Shown piece after piece: positions 11,150 to 24,600 of a DNA stretch of 64,000 bases. Below the pieces are notes generated by a model, which was not told the DNA's origin, ran no database searches, and saw only the letters and a program-made list of their open reading frames with translations. The DNA is from Symbiodinium natans (taxonomy: Eukaryota; Sar; Dinophyceae; Suessiales; Symbiodiniaceae). Position 1 is the stretch's first letter. Every line of letters starts with the position of its first letter. A program made the position numbers and the translations under genes. The stretch lies in assembly GCA_905221605.1 (NCBI GenBank), contig CAJNDS010002801.1, forward strand, positions 126,001-190,000. The letters are read 5' to 3'.

Positions 11150-12860
11150 GTTCTGCACTTCATCATGAATCTGAGAGAGTTGCCTTGTCAGAATTGCCTT
11201 GAACGACAGTGGGGCCCATCCTCTTGAGCAGCGCAGCGGCTAAGCGGGGTAGCAGGCAAGAGATAGTGGGAGAGCCCCCCCTGGGCTTTTGCACTAACTA
11301 CTTCGCACATCGAATGTCATGTGCCATAGAACTGGCGGCAGTAAGCTCGAGAGGCCCTGAAAGCATGGAAACAGCAGGCCAGCATCTGCCACAAAGAAGC
11401 AATCATGCTAAAGATCACCTGCTTCGACCCTGGCGCCAACCCTAGCCTAGCAGGTTTTCACCCAATGTTTATTAGTCCAAGACATGAAGTGGCTGGTTGA
11501 GCATCCAGCTTCGACGAGCTTCGACTATCAACCCCATCCCTGAATCCTCGAAAAAGACAGGCCGTTGGCGACGTCTCACGAAGCCCCGCCCTCCCTGCCC
11601 TACCGAAAACAGTTCCATTCTGGCCAGTGTCCAAACTGCTCTTCACCTCTGCGAGGGCGGGGCGCTGCGCAGTCGAGGCCCCAGCACAGTCCAGGCCTTA
11701 ATGGCAGACATTTTGCCACCTGCCGGCCCGCCAGGCAGACCAGCCGCACTGCAGGGTAACATTTCGGGGATCAAGGCGATTCACGCAGGTGGAGGGCAGC
11801 AGAAAACCAACAGTGTGCTGTGTGCTGTGAGGACATAGCTTGGAGAGTATGGATTCGACATGATTCGACAGTTTGCGTTCCCGTGTCGAATCGTGCGGCA
11901 AAGTAGCGCCATCGTTCCAGCTCAACCTCTGCTTTCCAGGCAGCTCAGCACACAAGCTATCTGAGTCCTAGGGTCCTAGAGTACTGTACGAAAGGTGACA
12001 TGGTAGACGCCACTTAATGCGTGTGTCCCCAGCTTCCCTTCCAACACGCTCGCTACCTGCTTCAGATGCTGGCTTTAGGCTTCTGTCCACTTGGAGTAAC
12101 TCATAAGGAATCAACGGCAGGCCCTTAGGGCCTTGGGCTCGCCCCATATAATATAGCTCCGGTCTGTGGGACTGATCTCTTCCCAGCAGCCAGGAGTGCT
12201 GCGCGCTGCTTCTTCAGCTGCCGGCGCCGGAGCTGCGTCAGCTCCCACAAGCCTCGCACGCATGTGGGACTTATTGAGATGCTCCGCTCTTGGGAGGGGC
12301 GGCTGGAATCTAGAAGATTTGCAGTATCGGTCGATGGGCAACTGCGCTGATGGTGTTGTCAGGTCGGCCCTGGCTCCACGACATGGAATTGAAAGGTTTC
12401 TCCGGTAACAAACTTTTTGCTGCCGTGCTCCGATCCAAACACAATCTTGCCAAAATGGGGTGCCCATCATGAGATGCGGCATTGGCAGTTCGGGCCGTAA
12501 CAAGGAAGTAACACTAACGTAACGGTTCACTGTTGGTCCAGACTATACTGAGTCCTGAGTGGGAGGAGCAATGTAAGCTTTGAGGCCACGCAAGCTGAAA
12601 CCCCTGCTGGCCTTTCTCCTCCCTTGGAAGGTTGCGAGCTGCAGCTCTCGGCGAGAACAGAACCTCAGCACAAGATTATACTCTCCTCCACGCTAGAGAA
12701 TGGAGGAAACGCACGCTGTATGAGGTGGAACTGCTGAAGAGGCATCATCTAAGGCTCCAACGTGTGGGTCCATGGTCCGCTCAGCTTGCGCCTATAGAAG
12801 GGCTTTCCAACACAGGTCGTGCAAGAGGCTCGAGGGATGCTTTTGGGGCACCTGAGGCTT
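11150..12860. other. No clearly supported gene
   Basis: An Ala-rich minus-strand frame lies at 12530-12111 and a short frame follows a TATAG acceptor near 12785. Both could be exons, but frame choice is ambiguous. A palindromic cluster of GATTCGAC/GTCGAATC sits at 11851-11893. Confidence 0.35.
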
Positions 12861-12872
12861 CATGGTGACCAC

Positions 12873-12932
12873 CGATGCAGCAAGCATCTCCTCGATCTCC
12901 GCGTCCAATTCTTCTTGAAGTGGGGCCATGGC
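12873..12932 (-). CDS. Short acidic coiled-coil exon
   Basis: This is 20 codons after a GCCGAG acceptor, ending at a GTGGTC donor, reading AMAPLQEELDAEIEEMLAAS. The helical acidic composition resembles the coiled-coil exons of the neighbouring CEP164-like gene, but it lies 3' of that gene's apparent stop at 14253. It may mark another gene or an alternative 3' end. Confidence 0.4.
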
Positions 12933-13544
12933 CTCGGCAATATGCAGTTGCCATGGCGCACTTCAGTTGCGCACGTTAGTGCGACGGTTCCACAACCGCC
13001 GGAGAGGCCTGGACCGCAGCCTCCTAAGTTTTGCATCTCACCGACCTGTGGGGAACCCTGTGTGAGCCCCGAGGTAAAAGCAGCATTGCTGCAGAAAGGG
13101 CAGCACAAAGGCGGCAAACAAAGCAAGTACCTGGAGCAACATGGGGAGCACCTTGGAGCAGTTCATTCTGGTAGATTACCGCCAGCTGTAATGGGTGATG
13201 ATGTCTTTCCACGAACCAGCACAACAGAATGATCTGATTTGAAAGAACAAGCACAACCTTTGGAGCTGGATGAACTTGCTTTGGATGAACTACATCCTTT
13301 TGAACGAGTTATACATCGTGCATATAAGTCGTGATGCTATCTGAATACATTCAACGAGGGCGGCTCTGAGCGTCTGGCTTCCCCGCTCAAGTTGCCAGAA
13401 TGCAGCGCTGCCTCCACGCTGTTGGCCTCTGAGCGTGGCACGCGTTATACTCTTCCCTGGATTCGTTCTATGACGCATGCCGTCGTCAGAAGGTTGTCTG
13501 AAAACAGGCTGGGTTTTGCTGGCAACCTCTTCAGCCTCTTCGCT

Positions 13545-13568
13545 CCCCTAACCCCTAAACCCTGAACC
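13545..13568. repeat. Short interstitial telomere-like repeat (CCCTAAA type)
   Basis: It reads CCCCTAACCCCTAAACCCTG, a degenerate run of the plant/alveolate TTTAGGG telomere unit on the opposite strand. Confidence 0.6.
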
Positions 13569-14252
13569 TCTTCAGCTCCCTCAACGCGACTTCAAACACT
13601 CTTGCGACTCATTCGTTCTATATGGGTGCAGAAACTGCCGAGCATTGCTCTGCTCCAAAAAACTCTTGTGACACATCGTTTTTCGCTTCCACTCTTCCAC
13701 TCCTGGATGTATTCCAAGTCTGGGCCGTCTCCCGCACAAGGTCTGTGCTGCGCGTGGTTGCTTCCGCCAAAAGCATTCAAACCTTTTTTGGATGACGTTG
13801 GTCTGTCAGCTGCCGTTCTCGGGCCTCTTCCAAACGCCAATTCTGCACCTCCCCGACACACCCTGCACGGCGTCACATCCTGCCGTGCTACTGCGCAGGT
13901 TTCGAAATTACTTTCAAAAACAAACTGCGCCACAATCTTGGGCAGTGATGCGTTTTCAATGGGAAAATTCGGGGGCAGAGATCCAGAGAGATCTTTCCTC
14001 GAAATATGAACAAAAATATGTTTCGGCCAGGCCCCTTGACGCTCTGAACACGTACAAGTACTGCAATTTTACGGCAGTTGGAAGCTCCGATCACAAATAC
14101 TGGGAGTTGCAGCGTGTGGAATTCGGACCCCCGCGCAGAAAGTGTAAAGCTTCACGGTGACAGGTCCAGGCATTGATTGATGCGAATGTAAGCGTCCTCC
14201 GGGGCCTGCTTGCCTGATGTTCACTCACCACCCTAAAACCATCAAAAACCGT

Positions 14253-14394
14253 CTAAAAACCATCTAAACGCATAAACGGCGAACTTCCGAAACTAGCCGC
14301 CCCAAAGCCCCATCCTGCCTCGGAGGAAGTCCGCTGCTCTTGCAGCTCGCTCCGAAATGCTCGAAGCTGCTCCTCGGCGCGTGCAAGAAGTCCC
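14253..14394 (-). CDS. Probable terminal exon of the CEP164-like gene
   Basis: It begins after a TTTTCCAG acceptor, continues with the helix GLLARAEEQLRAFRSELQEQ, then a Gly/Ser/Phe-rich tail, and stops with TAG at 14253. The helix matches the character of the preceding coiled-coil exons. That this is the final exon is inferred from the in-frame stop. Confidence 0.5.
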
Positions 14395-17300
14395 CTGGAA
14401 AACCGCCAAGTCAACTTAAGGACACGTCGGCGCTTCAAACTCTTTGTAGTGTTTGCATCATAGCATTCGAGTAACCAACCACCACCACAATTCTAGTTCA
14501 TTGTTGGGACAACATTACACATTTAAAATGCTATTCCTTATTGCGTTTAAGTACCCTTAAAAATGAAAAATGTTCCCCAACTATGACAAAGAATTATTGC
14601 AGTTGGCGATGCGATCTTCCGTGCCGGAATGCAAGCCGAGCATCTCTTTGCTCAACCTCCTTCCGCATGCGCTCACGCACCTCCTGCTCCACAGCCTCGG
14701 AACTCAGAAGTCAACCCGGGAACTTGTTCGGAACTGTGCGCCGGGGTGGCCGCTCCCTCGCAATCCCTGGCCCTAACCGCAATGACTCTTGAAGAGCTGC
14801 TACACATGTGGCTGTGAGTACGGCGTAAGTGCGCATGCTTCCGCATGCTGCAGCTACATGAGGCTTAGCAGAAGAGATGCTGCAAGAAGTGCCTCACAGG
14901 CCCGAGTCGCAGGGAGCTCTACCTTCAGCCGATCCTCCGTCTCCTTCTTCAGACGCCTCGGTGCGACAAAGCATGCTCTTATCTTGTTCTTCACATGTCT
15001 TTGGAACCCGGTTTGACGAAACGCGCGGTCCCTCCAGCCATGATCAGGCCAAGCACTCTCGGATCTCAGCCTCGATGCTGGCGGCAGTTGCCCGGACTTT
15101 CTCCTGAAGGCACGTGTGCAGCGAACCAGGCATCTGGCTTGCATGACCTGCATGCTTAACTTCGTTTTGTTGCCATCTCTTGTGTGTGTGTGTGTGTCGT
15201 TGCCTGTGTTCTGAGGATTCTATACCGCATGAACACATGTTGGGAGCTCCCTTCTGCCTCGACCACCATGGTCACCTTGTCCCGGGCTTTCTGCTCGAGG
15301 TCCGTGAGTGCTGTGGCAGCGGCGTCCTCTGCCTGAAGGGGCAGGCCCTTCTCAAGACTAGTAGCGTCATTTCCAAGCCCCTGCCTGCTTTTGAAGCTTC
15401 TCTCGCGCAGTTCGTTCCATGTCAGGAAACAAAGTCCTTTGGACACAAGATGACAAGCAGCGCCAAATGCCCGAATAAAATGAAAGCGCGCGTCTATCTC
15501 AACACAAGAGCGCCCACACGTCCTGGCTTTCTCTTCAGCTTCCTGCTCAAGACGCCTCCTTGCCACCTCCTCCTGATGTCTTGTATGTCTTCAGAGATGC
15601 ATTCCAGCCACCGTGCGGTTCGGTAGTTACTAGTTCTGTGGTCACAAAGCATGTGATTCGACTATGGGGAGGTGCCCGACTGAAAGCATCACGCGCAATC
15701 GGTTTAAGAAGCTGTCGTACTGAGTGAGAACCAGCTCCCTTCGGCATTTAAGCTGTGAAACATCGAGGCGTCGGTAGGTCTGCTAACGGTTTTAGCTTTA
15801 GACGTACAATACAAAGACTACATCGCTCGGTCTGACGTAGCGTTAGGATCCTAACAAGGTTGCTTCCAGGCAAGGGGCAATCTGAGCTCGATCGACAAAT
15901 GCCAACTTGTGGGCATCTGCATTGAGCTCCTTTGAAAAGATCAGAAATAGAAATGCTCAGGCAGCTGTACTCCAACAGGACAGGGCAAAGGTGACTGTGT
16001 CTGTCAGGACCCCTCAAGCTCCTACCAATGTCCCAAGCTGGGATGGGATCGTCACACAAGTGTCGCAACTGTGCTTCGTGAGGACCAAAGAACAAACATG
16101 CAAGCCGAGCATCTCTTTGCTCGGCCTCCTTCCGCATGCGCTCGCGCACCTCCTGCTCTACAGCCTCGGAACTTGGAACTGCGCGCCAGAGTGGCCGAAT
16201 CCCTCACAACCCCTGGCCCTAACCGCAATGGCTCTTGGAGAGCTGCTCTGCACATGACTGTGAATAAAAGCGCATGCTGCATTCACGTGAGGCGCGGCAG
16301 AAGCGAAGCGGACGCAAACGACGTAAACCACAATTCCAAACCGCGGCCGCAAGATGTTGCAAGAAGTGCCTCACAGGGCCAAGTCGCGGGGAGCTCTACC
16401 TTCAACCGATCCTCCGTCTCCTTCTTCAAACGCCTGGGTACCAAAAAGCTGGTTCTTATCTTGTTCTTCACGTGTCTTTGAACCAGGTGTGTACTGGGGT
16501 CCCTCCGGCCATCTCTCACCATAATCAGGCCAAGCACTCTCGGATCTCAGCCTCGATGCTGGCGGCAGTTGCCCGGACTTTCTCCTGAAGGCACGTGTGC
16601 AGCGAACCAGGCACATTAAAGCACTAAGGCCAAACAGTTGAGGAGTGCATCTGGCTTGCATGACCTGCATGCTTAACTTCGTTTTTTTTGCCATCGTTTT
16701 CTCTCTACGCACGCTTGGCCCTGCCCGGAGGAGGAGCCGCCCCGAAGGGCACGCGAGTCCCAGGTCTTGCCAGTCTTATCGCTGCCACGTTTTTCGCGGC
16801 GGCCTTCTTGTTGAAACAGGGTTTGGGGAACTGCTGCAAAAGGGCGTGTGATGATTTCTCTTTCTCTCTCTCTCTCTCTCTTTCTTTCTCTCTTTTTCTC
16901 TCTTTTTCTCTCTTTCTTTCTTTCTTTGGGGGCATGGGGGCAAGCCCCGGGCGTCAGCGCCCGCCCCGGTATTCGGGACGCCTCTGCTACGGGCAGTTTG
17001 CGGGAGACTCTCTGCCTTCCTTCCTTCCTTCCTTCCTTCCTTCCTTCCTTCCTTCCTTCCTTCCTTCCTTCCTTCCTTCCTTCCTTCCTTCCTTCCTTCC
17101 TTCCTTCCTTCTCTCTTGCTTGCTTGCTTGCAGCGCACGTGATGCCCCCCAAGGGAGACCGCCCCAAGGGACAAGCGTTACCGATTCAGTCTGTGTGTGA
17201 AACATGAGCGGTGGGTGTGTTGAAAGAACAAGACGGACAAGACATTTATACCATCACATACCAACTTAGCACCCACTCTGCTCAGTCGAAGTGCCGGGAA

Positions 17301-18589
17301 AAAAAGTGCATCCCTGAGTGCCACCTTTGGGGAAGACCCAGGTCTACCGAGTTGTGTGTTGTGTGTGAGACCGCCCTTAATTGGACCGCTGGCACTGTCC
17401 GGTAAGAGCCCCCAGGTTGGTAGTGAGGGGAGATGTGTGTGATTCTGTTCCATTAGCATGTTGGTCCTGCATTTCGCATGGACAATCGAATCAAAGGTGT
17501 GAGTTGAAGAGAGGCGTCTATCAAGTCCCTTCCCCCCAACAACCGAGCATCCACATGTTTGGGAGCTCCCTTGTGCCTCGACCATGGTGACTTTGTCGCG
17601 GGCCTTCTGCTCCAGGTCCGTGAGTGCTGTGGCAGCAGCGTCTTCGGCCTGAAACGGCAAGCCCTTCCAAAGACACGATGCTGCAGAAGTAGCGTGGCGT
17701 GCGAAGCCCTTTCCGAGCACCTGCCTGCTTTTGAAGCTTCTCTCGCGCAGTTCGTTCCATGTCAGGAAACAAAGTCCTTTGGACACAAGATGACAAGCAG
17801 CGCCAAATGCCCGAATAAATGAAAGTGCGCGTCTATCTCAACACAAGAGCGCCCACACGTCCTGGCTTTCTCTTCAGCTTCCTGCTCAAGACGCCTCCTT
17901 GCCGCCTCCTCCTGGTGTCTTGAATGTTGCCACCCTATTTGCCCGTAACATTCGTTAGTTCGAGAACCCATTATTTTCATGAGTCATGCTGTGGTTTTCT
18001 TGCGGGTTTCTTGTTGAAAACTTTGTGCCGGCGCTTACATGATTGTTCACAAATCTTGTAGATGGAATGATGCACTTCAAAATTCAATAGGAAATTCACC
18101 TCGGCTTCTGGCCGAAAGGCATCTAGAACAAGCAGACCAATTGTCTTGTTTCTTATCCCCGAACAAAACTGCTTGGAGGAGCCGCAATCCGATGCTGCGG
18201 GGTTCCAGGCTGTGGGACCCTCCCTGTGGGCCCCTTCCACAGAGACCACGCCAAAAAGCACCCCATAATATCCTTTGAACCTTTCCTGCCCTTGCCTTGG
18301 GACAGACCCCCTTCAAACCCCCCTCCAAGCTCCTACCTCCTGAACTCATGATGTGGGTGGTTTTGCAAGAAGTGACGTAGGACTTGCCCTTCCTTCGTCT
18401 GTGATGCGCGCGCTACACCCCGCGTTGGGCCAGCCCGGCAGCAATTACGCACCCTCTGAAGCTTTCCAAGGACAGCGTAGCTCTTCAGTACTTGTTACTT
18501 GTAGTTACTAGTTTAGTTCAGTTCCCTGTTCTCTGACATAAGTCAACATGTGCGATATCTGTTCGTCGGTGCTGAGAGAGAAGGAGAGC

Positions 18590-18623
<34 letters not shown>

Positions 18624-21600
18624 CAGAGAGAGAGAACAACAAAAAAAGAAAGATGGAAAGAGAAAGGCGAACAGAGAGGGAGAGCTCACGCACCGAACAA
18701 TAAGGTATGCCCCTGCACCTCCGAGCACCTGTTCCCGCATTCCTTCAGCAGTGATGCCAGTAGTGCTCCAGAAGCCACTCGCCAAATGCAGGAAGGGAGG
18801 AACCAAACCGTGCACCGACAAACCGGTCCAAAGTCAAATTAACCAAAAGCGCACGAACCGAAAATACAAACCGAGCCAGGAAACCAAACCGAAACAAAAA
18901 CGAACCGCTTGTTTAGGTTCACGCAAAGCTTGGTCCTTGCTCTTTGGTCCTGAGCCTTCAAGAGACCGGCTGCGCAGGAAAGCCCAGATTTTCCAGCATT
19001 TCCAGGCCCTAAACCTCTCCCAAACCTGGACTCGGGAGCCCATGCAGCGTTTGTCAAACTCGACCCATGTCCCATGCCGCGCGAGGCAGATCCAGTTTCC
19101 CAGCCTTCAAAAAATGTGACCCCCAGCCCGGGAGGTTTCCAGCATTTCCAGGTCCCAATCTTTCAAAAGCCTGGGCTACCGATGCAGGCGAAAATATTCA
19201 GCATCACCATTTCTAGAGGAAGCTCATCACCACCCCCCCCCCCCCCCACATCACGAACCCCATCACACAGCATCTCAACCGTTGTCATCCTATAGTGTCC
19301 TCTGAACCGAACCGATGAACCGAATCTATGAACCGCATCTTGGAAATCGAACCGTTCATCATCAAAACGAAGCCGAACCTACCGGAATCTCTTGATTCTC
19401 TTCCCGACACACTTCCCTGCTCAGAGCAAGAAAGTTGACAATGTTGAACATCCCTTGAGTAAGAGCTCTTGAGGGATCTCATGCTTCCAATACAGTATGC
19501 AGCATGTAAGTGTGCAATTCTTCCACAGCCGAAGGGCAATCTGCACTCGCTCTGCCGACAAACGCTTGCGGGCGTCTGCATCGAGCTCCTCGCAAGAGCC
19601 AAGATCAAACTGCATGCGAATCGAGTGCATGAAACAGAAGACCCTATCGGTGGCATTGAAGGTGCGCATGCGGGCCTATATGACTGCAAGGTGCAAGACA
19701 TGCAAAATTACGCAGAGTCGGCCCGCTTTTGAGCCCCGTGGTCAGCAGCTTACAAGGCGGAACTGCCGAAATGTCACCCGGCTGCAGACTCACAAGCACT
19801 CACAGCCGGTGCGCTGGAATGGACTTCATAATGGAAGGCTAGATGCAAAGCTTTTGGGCCAGGTTTGTGGAGATCCCCTGCTGCCTCTCGGAGGCGTGAC
19901 TCGAGCTCAGGTAGGGAAGCTCTCACCTGCGCATGGTCTTGTGGTAAGGTGCTCTAGCTTAAAAACTTCAGCTTGCACCAGCCGTATGCAGCACGTGGAG
20001 CTTGAGGCTGTCTCAACTCAAATTCAAGGAGGAAACACATCGGCAAGAAAGCCGAAACCGAGTAGCAGGGCATGCTGACGTGAAGCCGCGTCCATCGTCA
20101 ACCGAGGATGAAGATTCTTCAACACCATTTTCGTATGGGACGACACTTTGCAAACGATCTATGACCAGCCGGTCCTAAGTGCCCAAGGAACGAAGCAAGC
20201 AACTGCTGCTGGAACGCAGGCCAGCACGTACTCTGCAGACTCCTCTTAAGCTCTTAAGCTGATAGGGGACCCCCAAGATGCCTCTAAACCTTAAACCCTA
20301 TCAACCCTCAACCCTCAACCCTAAACCCTAAACCCCCCAATTTCTCCTGGCCTTGACCTCTGCCTCTTTCTCCAGCTTCTCCTCTTGACAGGGAACCCGA
20401 CAGCCGGACTTAGTAAGACGACCCATAGCCAGTTTCTGTTCAGGGCTGGTGCAACCACATGGTGGACGTGGCTTGCTGTAGGCACGCCTCCCAAGATAAT
20501 ATTCTAAACAGCTCAGCTAGAAGCGCTCAATGCAAAGACTGCGTACTGCGAGAACGGCTCTCTCACCCGCATTCCAAAGAAACCAGCTAGTGCTTTGAAG
20601 AAATCACTTGTTTGGTTTGTTGGTCTCGATACTTCTCAGACTTTCGTATAAGCAGCTGGTCTTTCCGGTCCTTCGCGGCACGCTCAATCTCTGGGATCGA
20701 GCTTCTGGCGCGCTCCTCGGCCTGCGCCATTGAGTAGAGAGCACGTCAGCTGTTGCTCATTGGCTCGGCTGTTACCAGGCCGTGGGTTCATCTTTCATAT
20801 GCCTATGCAAGCCTATACTCACAGAGCGGGGAATTGACTGACTTCCAAGGACTAATCCACAGAGGCCTTGGGCCGTAGGTGCCTTTGGGAGCACTAAGCA
20901 GATGCCCCACTCTCCTACTTGGAATGGGCACCCCCCTGGTCGATAGGCATCTTCTTGACGTAGGGAGTCACGATATTAGGGGTTCCTTCTTGGGGTCCTT
21001 TTATAAGGGGATCCTAGTTTTGGGGGGGGGGGGGGGTGTATATATGGGGTCCCTCATTATCGTAAACCCCCATTTGTGTGTGTGTGTGTGTGTGTGTCAT
21101 CCTTGAGCTGCCATGCTGTGATTTTATCGGATGATCCTCGAAGGGAATTGGGTTTAGGGTTGCCCGCCTTCCCTCGCCGCCGGGCAGGCCCCCGGCCGAA
21201 CTGGGTCGCGCAGCGTTAAATGTTCGTTCGCCCCCCCCCCCTCCGAAGTCTGCCGCCCATCCCTCCCCTTTCGCGTGCGCTGGGAAAGTGGTAGCAAACT
21301 TTTTGGAACTTTTATTAGACATCGCGACACTTCAAAACAGTTCTGGCCGCCTCCTTCTCAAGACGTAACCTCGCTTCCCGATCGAACGCCGCGGCTGACG
21401 GGCGCAGCTTGTCTTCAACCTCTTTCTCCAGGGTCGCTCGCCTGGGCTGCACGACATTGCACGACCAGCTGGGCAACTTCATCAAGTCAGATCAGTCCGG
21501 GTGGCTTCTCCTTTTCCAGTTGCTCACGGAAGCTCTTTGTCTTCTCCTCTACCTTCTCCAGACTCCGAACGAATTTAGGAATGTACCTTAAAATACGTTT

Positions 21601-24600
21601 GGGTTAAGGTATTGCTCAGGCTTAGAGGCTTCAAGAAAACCACCTTCAACAGAAGTTTCTGGAATACTTCTTTCAGAGACAAGGCGTAAGGGGGCCCCAA
21701 TGAAGTCAAACATCGTTCTGCTCCTCATTCTTGGAGGGCCCGCAGCCTGCTAAATTTCTCATCTTTATTCTAGGCATTCTAGGCCTTTCGACAGCTGATG
21801 CTCCTAAACCCTGAACCCTTTTGAGGTGGCTAGTGAGCTGGGGCAGCCCTTCGATCACCCAAAAAAGAACAGTTTGGGCATGCGTAAGCTGCCTATTTTG
21901 GGGGTTCTTTAAAACAACGGACATGTTGATGCACGGCTCAGGCTCCGCAACCTTCCAGTGCACTTGCCTCGCCTGTCTTTCAGCCTCTGTCCGACTCTTC
22001 CTCGATCGATTCAGGAAAGCTTCACGAAGGCCAGTGGCGCACCGGTGCAGTGGAACTAGCATCACCATCGTGCAGAACGGGCATTCTCTCTTCTTCTCCC
22101 GCAGGTCCTCTCGAGCTCCGCCGTCAACTGCTGCGTGCGCTCACTGAAGCGACGCTCGAAGTCCAGCTCCAGCTGTCGCAGCTTCTCCTCCCAAGGCCAC
22201 ATTTTCCCAGTTCGAACTTACGGCGCTCCGTGCGCTCTGAAACTGTACGGGCTCTTGTTGCGGATGTGTATACTCTTTAAAAACCCCAAGGCTCCTGATG
22301 GTCCTTCTCCATCTGCTGGAGCTGCGCCTGTTGTTCTGCCTCGAACTCAAGGATGATCGACCCAGGTGGCACAGGCATGTGCTTGTGTACTCACATGCAG
22401 ACAGCACAAACATGCCTTGCGTTCGGGTTTGGGGCTGTGAGCTTCAGAACTTCTTCATCAGGGTTGGGGATTGCCGCGCGGGCTAGGGCCGATACCATTC
22501 ATCTACAAGTTTGGTTTGGGAGGATCTGGTTGTTCGTAGCTCAGGACAAGGGGTCCTGACCTGCACAGGTCCCAACATGAAACAGGTCTTCTCCCTGCCA
22601 CCCACCCCTGCCGCGATGGAGCCAAGCCGCTGCAGCAGGTCCGACTGGCAGTGGCATGGCAATGGCTGCAGCTGCGGACGGGGCCTGCGCCGGTATTGAG
22701 CCGCTACTGTCTTCGCAAGATATGCGTTCGGGACTTCATCGAAGAGTTGAGCGGAGCAGTGACATCGGGCCATGGGAGAAGTCAAGAAAGCCATCACCGG
22801 ATCGCCTTGCTTGTCTCGAGCCGCGCGCGGGCTTCTCTTTCCATATCCTGGGCTGGCGCAGATGGCCACATTAGCTGGGGCAAGATGTAGCCAACGCCAA
22901 GGGACGCAAAGAGACATGCGCGTCCACACAACACACGTACACACAGGCACAGACACAGACACGGACACCAAAGCCCTGGCACACGCTTCAACGTTGAGGC
23001 ATCCGGGGTACGGGAACTTCGGCTTTGATGCGCTCTTCTGCCTCCCTTCGAAGCCGATCTCGAACCTCCTTCTCGATGCTTGCAGCCGTTGTCGCCCGCA
23101 CTTTCTCCTGATCCGAGACCCCCTGTGTTCCAACCCACAACGTCCACAAGTCCAAGCCAGACACCCTCACAAACACCCATTTGTATGAAACAAGAAAAAT
23201 AGCTCGAGACGTTCAAAGCTCGCTTTCACTTGCCGCAGTCCTCCGCCTCAACCGACAGCTTCTCTCGAGCTAGCCGTTCCATCTCTGGCAGTGTGGAGGC
23301 TGCTGCATCTTCCGCCTGAGCCATTGAAAAAGAAATTGCAGGTCTGGTCTCGGGAGAAGACAGGTCCAACATCACCAATGTGTTTGTGCTGCATTGGCCT
23401 GCTTCTCAAGCCTGGCGCGGGCTTCTTTTTCTAGCTCGGGGAGCATACTCCTCACGGCATCATGGGAACACGTGGTTGTGTCATTGTGTCAAAGAGAGAA
23501 CTTCAATGGACACGGCTGTCAGCATTGACGTCATGCACTGCTTTCTGGCTGGTTTCCGGGCCTGAACTTTTCTTCTGCCTGCATCTGCATGGTTGCACGC
23601 ACCTCCTCTTCCTGAGGGCGCGCTGAGCACAACGCAAGAAAGTCAGCCACCAATGCGTGGTGTTACACAAATGAAAACACAGCTGCTCCAAGACCGTCTT
23701 AAGTGTGCAAGGGCGGCTTAGGTGCTACGCGCCCGCGATCAGCCGACAGCCGCCCTCGCGTTTCTTCTTCCAGCTCTGCTCGCAAGCGACGCTCCACGTC
23801 AGGCAGCGTCAGCCGCACCTCGAGAAATTTGTGGTTCCATCCGGCTCCAGTGCTGCACCCAAGAGTACGTTTGCGCTAGTCATGTTGTGGCAGTTTGTGG
23901 AGTGCAATGGCAAGTCTTCGACTCTTGCGCCTTACTTTCAGCGTCCCTCTCGAGCTTCTCCTGCCATCTGTTTATATAAGCATCTCTTGACATGTCACGG
24001 CAGTGCCAACACATGCAAGCCCAGCATCTCTTTGCTCGACCTCCTTCCGCATGCGCTCACGCACCTCCTGCTCTACAGCCTCGGAACTTGGAACTGCGTG
24101 CCAGAGTGGCCGAATCCCTCACAACCCCTGGCCCTAACCGCAATGGCTCTTGGAGAGCTACTATATCCGCATGGTGGTGATTGGCGGTGTAAGTGCGCAC
24201 GTGAGGCGCAGGAGAAGCGAAGCGGACGCAAACGACGTAAACCACAATTCCAAACCGCGGCCGCAAGATGTTGCAAGAAGTGCCTCACAGGCCCGAGTCG
24301 CAGGGAGCTCTACCTTCAGCCGATCCTCCGTCTCCTTCTTCAGACGCCTGGGTACCAAAAAGCTTGTTCTTATCTTGTTGATTCACATGTCTTTGGAACC
24401 CGGGACCCCGGTTTGAAGAAACGTGGGGTCCCTCCTGCCATCTCTCACCATAATCAGGCCAAGCACTCTCGGATCTCAGCCTCGATGCTGGCGGCAGTTG
24501 CCCGGACTTTCTCCTGAAGCAATGCATGACGACATATGGCGACGGTTTGGCACAGAAAGTACCATGCAAAAAAGGGAGCGCATGTTTGGAGCTGCCGCCT

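Larger units (their letters stand above)
19440..23970 (-). repeat. Large coiled-coil exon unit, copy 1
   Basis: Exons recognisable on the minus strand include SAERVQIALR-like (about 19.6 kb), LPELESRLREAAGDL (about 19.9), PEIERAAKDRKDQLL (about 20.7), LRPSAAAFDREARLRLEKEA (about 21.4), EEKLRQLELDFERRFSERT (about 22.15), EKVRATTAASIEKEVRDRL (about 23.05), LPEMERLAREKLSVEAED (about 23.3) and VERRLRAELEEETRGRL (about 23.8). The same series recurs at 25210-28960. Confidence 0.75.

Noticed and set aside
12449-12462. CCATTTTGGC-like match to the dinoflagellate spliced leader (minus strand); a similar 10-mer at 62697-62707 (plus strand)
   Set aside because: Ten-base matches of this kind are expected by chance in 64 kb, and neither lies before a recognised start codon on its strand.
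16673-17207. Lys/Glu/Gly/Arg and Ser/Phe/Leu-rich frames of up to 170 codons
   Set aside because: Products of CT, CTTT and CCTT microsatellites.
23705-24517. 270-codon plus-strand open frame
   Set aside because: It is antisense to well-supported coiled-coil exons with minus-strand splice sites, and its copies at 16.1 and 14.6 kb do not keep the frame.
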